Source: Bugulina stolonifera
Taxonomy: Eukaryota > Bryozoa > Gymnolaemata > Cheilostomatida > Bugulidae
Length of the DNA stretch: 64,000 nucleotides
Direction: 5' to 3'
Assembly: GCA_935421135.1 (NCBI GenBank)
Contig: OW285188.1
Coordinates: 3,369,001 to 3,433,000 of the forward strand
Position numbers and translations under genes: made by a program. Each line of letters starts with the position of its first letter. Positions within the stretch are counted from its first letter, which is position 1. Under the pieces are notes generated by a model. It was not told the origin of the DNA, did no database searches, and saw only the letters and a list, made by a program, of their open reading frames with translations. Shown here piece after piece: positions 58,907 to 64,000 of this stretch.

Positions 58907-59708
58907 TGTGATGGTACAGGACATTTGTATACGACTCCAGCTACCGGAACCAACCCTGCAGCACCTTAAGTGCCTAGTAGTTGTCATAGCTCTACTCAGC
59001 TAACACTCATACTCTCATAACTAACTGTTCTTATACTTATACTCAACTGCATTGCATATCTAAACCATTCATTTATTGTCTATATACGTGTATCTATGTG
59101 TTTATACTCACTCTACTTCATTACATACTGGTGTACGTTCATGTATGATAATTACTAAGTCTTTTAGTGCCTTTTATACCCATGTACAGAGGCTCGACCT
59201 CTCAGAATTACTTGATATTCATTTTGTACATGTATTGGATCATTATAAGCAAATTTTGTAAAATCCCACCCATTTTGGGTCGGCCGTCGGGCTTCCGGTG
59301 GCCATGTTGTTGCGCAACTTCCGGACGACCCTATGTCGTCTTTTCCCGACACTACGTCGGGCGGAAGTCCTTACACTATATAAAGAGCATTGTTTCACTG
59401 TTCATTGTCTCAGTTTTCACTTGGCTTTCAGTAAAGACACATCTATACTTGATACAGAGACTTTCACTTCCTTTTGTCAGGTCATTCGCTTAGCAAACCG
59501 CCTACTAGGTCGGATCACTCTCTTTCAACGTATAGGCTAGTCTGAAGGTCAGACTTGGGACCAGATGGGTCGTCTCTGGTAGTTATTGGGCTACTGAGAC
59601 TGCTCGATCTTTCATGTAATGAGAAGGCCTAGCACCACTCATAGGCACTTCAGTTTTGGGTCGGCAGTCGTCCAAGGACGACCGCACAAATTTGCAGAAA
59701 CCATTACA
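58907..59708 (+). mobile_element. Second copy of the solo LTR
   Basis: Same termini (TGTGATGG and CCATTACA), TATA (CTATATAAAGAG) and poly(A) region as 15236-16042. The upstream flank is also shared, so it arose by segmental duplication rather than independent insertion; the duplication ends within about seven bases beyond the LTR. Confidence 0.8.
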
Positions 59709-60226
59709 ATATTACAAGAATTAACTAGGCCTTCATAGAATTGTATGGTGTGGGTATTCAGTTTTCACAGGTTCATTTTACCAATAGGGTAAATACACTA
59801 GAGAGTTCAAAGATAAGAATATAATATATAAAGCCTAGAGGTTGAAAGTGTGTTAATCTTGTTTATCTCATTGTACTGCCAGTTAATACATCTTCAGATG
59901 TTACCGCCTACAAACAGATATTGAAATGATTGAAACAGATAACTGACTATAATTGATGTTCTTTGATACCTACATGCCATAATTATGAAGACTAGCTCAT
60001 TGGAGGTCCAATATAATAAGATATTATCTATTCTGTAAACTTTGGAAAAATACAAATTTACATGTATAAATCAATAGTCTATAACATTGTTACTGATATT
60101 CATAGTTAGTTTTTATGGACAAATTGTTGATTGTAACAAAACACAGTAGAAGTGTAAACCAATAATTAATGAATCTTTGGTAATCATGACTACACCACTA
60201 GTATACAGTTTCCCTACAAATCAATG
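59709..60226. repeat. 5' module copy and R fragment
   Basis: 59780-60010 is a module joined abruptly to an R block at about 60010. Non-coding. Confidence 0.55.
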
Positions 60227-60462
60227 CAGGACTGAAGCCATTGAGAAATAGAAAACTATGCAAGGTGTATTTGAACACAGCACCAGAGGAAAGTTACTGC
60301 CTCCATAATAATAACACTGCAGTACAGGAGGAGTCAGTGGTGGATGTATAGGCCATCAGAGAACATTTTGAGTGCACCACTGTGTCAGTAGATAGAGAAG
60401 AGGGTGACAGAACAAATCCATTGGACTTTATGGATGATGTGATATATAAAATGCTGAGTTAA
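60227..60462 (+). pseudogene. Family-B relic B6
   Basis: Only the C-terminal half (from about KPLRNRKLCKVYLN). Codon GAG in VDVEAI is TAG here (GATGTATAGGCC). The end reads YKMLS. The 5' half is replaced by R-block sequence. Confidence 0.75.
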
Positions 60463-62160
60463 GATGTAGCCATCTATTTGTGTATATTAATACTCTCTCA
60501 CAACTACAGATTATATTTATTTGTATATAACTACATTGGATATACATATATGTAGGGCGTATGCTATTTCAGTCCATCCACACATTATTACATAAGTCTC
60601 CATGTACATTGTAATGTAATAACAATATTAGTGACTGATTCTAATGTTTCTGTCGATTACTTATATTATATTTATTACTGCTATTCTAATTATTCTTACA
60701 ACGAGTACCGTGGATAGTAGCAGACTAATGTACAAATTGCCCTTAATGGATTACTCTGTACGTTATAATAATATATTTTCTATTCTGTAAACTTTGGAAA
60801 AATACAAATTTACATCTATAAACCAATAGTCTATAACATTGTTACTGATATTCATAGTTAGTTTTTATGGACAAATTGTTGATTGTAACAAAAACAGTAG
60901 AAGTGTAAACCAACAAATAATGAATCTTTGGTAATCATGACTACACCACTAATATACTACAACCCTTGTAATATGACACCTGGACAAATACAGGTAAATA
61001 ATTAGAGCAATAAATGTGTCAGTTAGCTATATTTGGTGAATTCTAACACTGCTCTGTACCTTACAATAATATATTGTTTATTCTCTAAACTTTGGAGAAG
61101 TGCAAATTTGCATCTCCAAGCTAAAATTCAGTAAAACATTGTTACCAATATTCATAGTTAGTTTTTAGTGGATCAATTGTTAGTTATACCCATGCACAGT
61201 AGAAGTGTAAGAGCAACACATGAATCTTTAGTAATTATAATTATACCACTAGTAATCCAGCTTCTCCACAACCATTCTGAATAGCCTACGACACTTAGAG
61301 AAGTACAGGTAAACAATTAGAGAAATAAATGTGTCAGTTAGCTATACTTGGTAAACTCCAAGATTTACTTTAATCTCAATGGCTGTCTCTGTGTACAGGA
61401 GAGACATGTAGCTCTCTTATGACCCACTGGCTGTTCTACACTTTTCTGAATCACTACCTACATGTACATAATGTGTCAATTAGCTATACTAAGTGAGTTG
61501 CAGGATTTACTTTAATCTCAGCAATTATTTTCTTCTTCAAAATATAGCTTTATATCTTTTCTATACTTGCCTATGCATAGACTGACTTTAGTTATTCATT
61601 ACAGATGAATTTTCAAAATGGCCAAGCTGAGCATACTTCTGGTTAAACTATCATTACTGTCTTGTAATGGTTAACTACCAACCTTATATGAAAAACAGTT
61701 TCAAATTAATAATACAACATGTAATATGATTTGTTTGAATCTAGTTTTATCCATAATAAGTGAAACAAGTCTGAACTGCATATAAAAAGGGTTATTGGAT
61801 GAGTTACATATATAAACAATGTTTAGCCTAGAAAGTAAATAGAATGTATTAATTCAAAACAAGTATGAGAATTTAATTTATTATTTTTATTGAATAGTAA
61901 AACAACAGCATTTCCACACAGGACCTCATAGATTCTATGGCCTTTAGCAGTCATTTTTCTATACTTTGTATTAGAATAACCTTGCCATTATGGGTTTAGT
62001 GATTTCCTAGCAAAGAACTTCACTTACAATAATTAATTCTTTAGCAATATGTATCATTGTTCTAGTTGTCATTCATGTCAATATGATTAGCAGGAAGATG
62101 TACAACAAATTTTTAAATAATGTCTGTATGATGTGTTCATTCAACTTCTTGCAGTGATAG
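60463..62160. repeat. R blocks and H-type flank
   Basis: 60750-61440 repeats the first 480 bases of the window. 61480-62160 matches 28080-28700. Non-coding. Confidence 0.6.
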
Positions 62161-62335
62161 AACCTGCCTGGTGCAATGTCCACACACGTAGTCAACCATA
62201 CAGACAAGAATACTAGAATCAGATTGTCCAATGAAGGAGGTATCAGGGGAGACCAGGTTGAAAAGTGGTTCTCAAATAAAAGGTTGGAGAAAAAGACACA
62301 CGGCCACTTCATCAATTTGTTGAACAAGTGTTGAA
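62161..62335 (+). pseudogene. Homeobox fragment H2
   Basis: Sister of H1 with the same truncated homeodomain (WFSNKR) and the same frame-disrupting region before it. The recognition helix is intact, and a TGA ends the frame soon after. Confidence 0.7.
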
Positions 62336-64000
62336 GCTTGTTGAAAGTAAATGTTGAGTCTTGAGTCTGTGTGAACTTACAGTATACTAGTCAGAGTATT
62401 TACTATACCATATGAACTTGTACTTGAACTATTGTATGTACTAGCTGTAGTTTGTTTAGATTGCAGCCTCTTTTCCTTGTACTTACTACTGTTTCTCTAC
62501 CTAAAATGATATACAATTTACTACATATATATATACATATATATACATTAGAGCAAGTGAAGGATACAGTAGATTAGCAATCTATAAATTTAGAATATAA
62601 TACATGTATATTGTCACCATGTGAAGAATACAATAGTAATCAACCTCAGTCAATCAAATACACATATAATAACTACCCACAATACATTGTATACTAACTT
62701 ATAGTTGTGGAGATGGTGTTCCAGTATCTTCACTCAGCACCTTCCCATGTGAAACCACTGTACATTGGTGATCATAGCATAGTAGCTTGTAGGCTGTGTA
62801 GGTATTGTCGTAGTTCAGGCTGTCAGGCTGTGTAGCCTAGAAATGAGATGAAGTAACTTTTGCTGTAATGCCATAGGTGTGTGTTTCAATAGATTTCTTT
62901 GGCATTCTCTTTGTTCTGTGGCTATATCCTACTGCTTTACTCATACATGTATCTTTATTGGAACTACTAGCTTATATAACAATGAATCTTATGCATTACA
63001 CTAATATTATTCTAACATTGATTTGATAGTGAATTATTTAACATTATGGTTAGGCATGCAGCTGTCAGTCATGTTAATATAATTATTAGCAGATGAATGT
63101 ATGACAGATGTTTAAATAATTTCTGTATGGTGTGCTCATTCCACCTCTAGCAGTGATAGAACCTCCATAGTAAGTTCTGCTAATCCAGAAAGAGATATAA
63201 TTATGCAGTAAATTAACATCAAATCTGTTCTACTAGTTCTAGTAGTAAAGGAAAGGGTGTAAGGTACATTTTTGAACAACTAGTATACAGAAGTTAAGCG
63301 TCCAACTTTATACTCTTAATATAAAATTATTCCAATGATGTATGCGAGGAACTGTAAGATGGACTTATCTGGAGTTCCAAGGTTAGATTATAATATGAAG
63401 CATGAAATTTGAAAGTGTGTTAGTCTTGTTTATTTCATTGTACTATCAGTTAATACATCTTCAGATGTTACCTCTTACAAACAGATATTGAGATGATTGG
63501 AACAAATAGCTGACTATAATTGATGTTCTTTGATAGCTACATAATTAAAGGTAATACATTAGAGGTCCCTTTGATGGATCTCTTTTTGGGTCTGTTGATA
63601 TCTGTTTCACGTTCCTGGTATGAGAGCAGCTGTTTACCATGGTGGGTGGAGCCCTCTCCAACATGCAGCCAGTTGAAAGAACATAAGGAATATATTTATT
63701 TGTTTATTTTGAATGTGAAGATTCTTGCTTTACATGAAAAATATTCAGTCAATTTATTTCATTACATACTCCCTAATGAATCTCTGCATCCCAATCTTTA
63801 CAGGTTATTGAACTGCACAGTATCTAATGATTTAAATTTTTAAACTGTTTCAATTTTTCAATGTTTTTACCTCTAGAACTGACACTATCTGCAGAGTTTT
63901 CTGATTAGAACATCCCTGGAACACAGCACAGGGGAACTGGTAGAAAAATATTATAACACACTGATGATTTCAAGGTCTCAACTTTCCTCTCCCTCCGAAT
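62336..64000. repeat. H2 flank, antisense-exon relic, 5' module and unit boundary
   Basis: 62700-62842 repeats the minus-strand exon relic. 63370-63700 is a module copy. 63700-64000 matches 1740-2025, which in unit 1 lies about 1.65 kb before A1. The 107-codon frame at 63520 crosses these repeats and is not conserved in the sister copy. Confidence 0.6.

Noticed and set aside
63520..63843. 107-codon plus frame
   Set aside because: Runs across the 5' module and unit-boundary repeats; other module copies do not keep it open.

Overview
This is a eukaryotic, almost certainly metazoan, genomic window. It is AT-rich, its genes are split by GT-AG introns, it has TATA and CCAAT promoters, and it carries hAT, Harbinger and pogo-like DNA transposons, tRNA-derived SINEs and a solo LTR. 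The TALE homeodomain and the very common palindrome TACATGTA would suit a sponge or another early-branching marine invertebrate, but that is inference. Nothing bacterial, no rRNA and no functional tRNA gene was seen.

The backbone is a local tandem array on the + strand with a period near 15 kb. Each unit pairs a TALE-homeobox gene (family A) with a small basic/acidic protein gene (family B): A1 (3657-6400) with B1 (12107-12514), A2 (18859-21688) with B2 (27048-27461), and A3 (34377-36701) with B3 (48654-49061). B5 (57084-57491) lies further on, and B relics lie at 9.7, 53.9 and 60.2 kb. A1 and A2 are intact five-exon genes in which every intron is phase 0. A3 is a decayed copy with several separate lesions. 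B2, B3 and B5 are open; B1 has one nonsense codon. A third gene type, C (13997-16858), lies between units 1 and 2. It has six consistent exons and a single in-frame TGA. Two diverged homeobox fragments lie at 28.7 and 62.2 kb.

Intergenic DNA is mostly older copies of the same cassettes. These are a 5' module found about 14 times, an 'R' block that follows B genes, and shared 3' flanks of A. Younger insertions break them and can be delimited exactly by comparing paralogous empty sites. They are two small hAT-like MITEs (540-785 and 7081-7722, 8-bp TSDs), a 4.3-kb PIF/Harbinger (29785-34074, TTA TSD) with transposase and MADF/Myb-like genes, an 8.1-kb hAT (36969-45061, 8-bp TSD) with a BED-finger transposase and a nested foldback repeat, a 1.3-kb TA-flanked element with a pogo-type HTH remnant (49241-50562), and a solo LTR present twice through segmental duplication (15236-16042 and 58907-59708).

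Functional reading (inference): the array co-amplifies a putative DNA-binding TALE factor with a putative nuclear co-regulator. B resembles SERTA/IER-type proteins only weakly. The end of the window matches positions of about 1.6-2.0 kb, so another A unit probably starts within about 2 kb beyond it.
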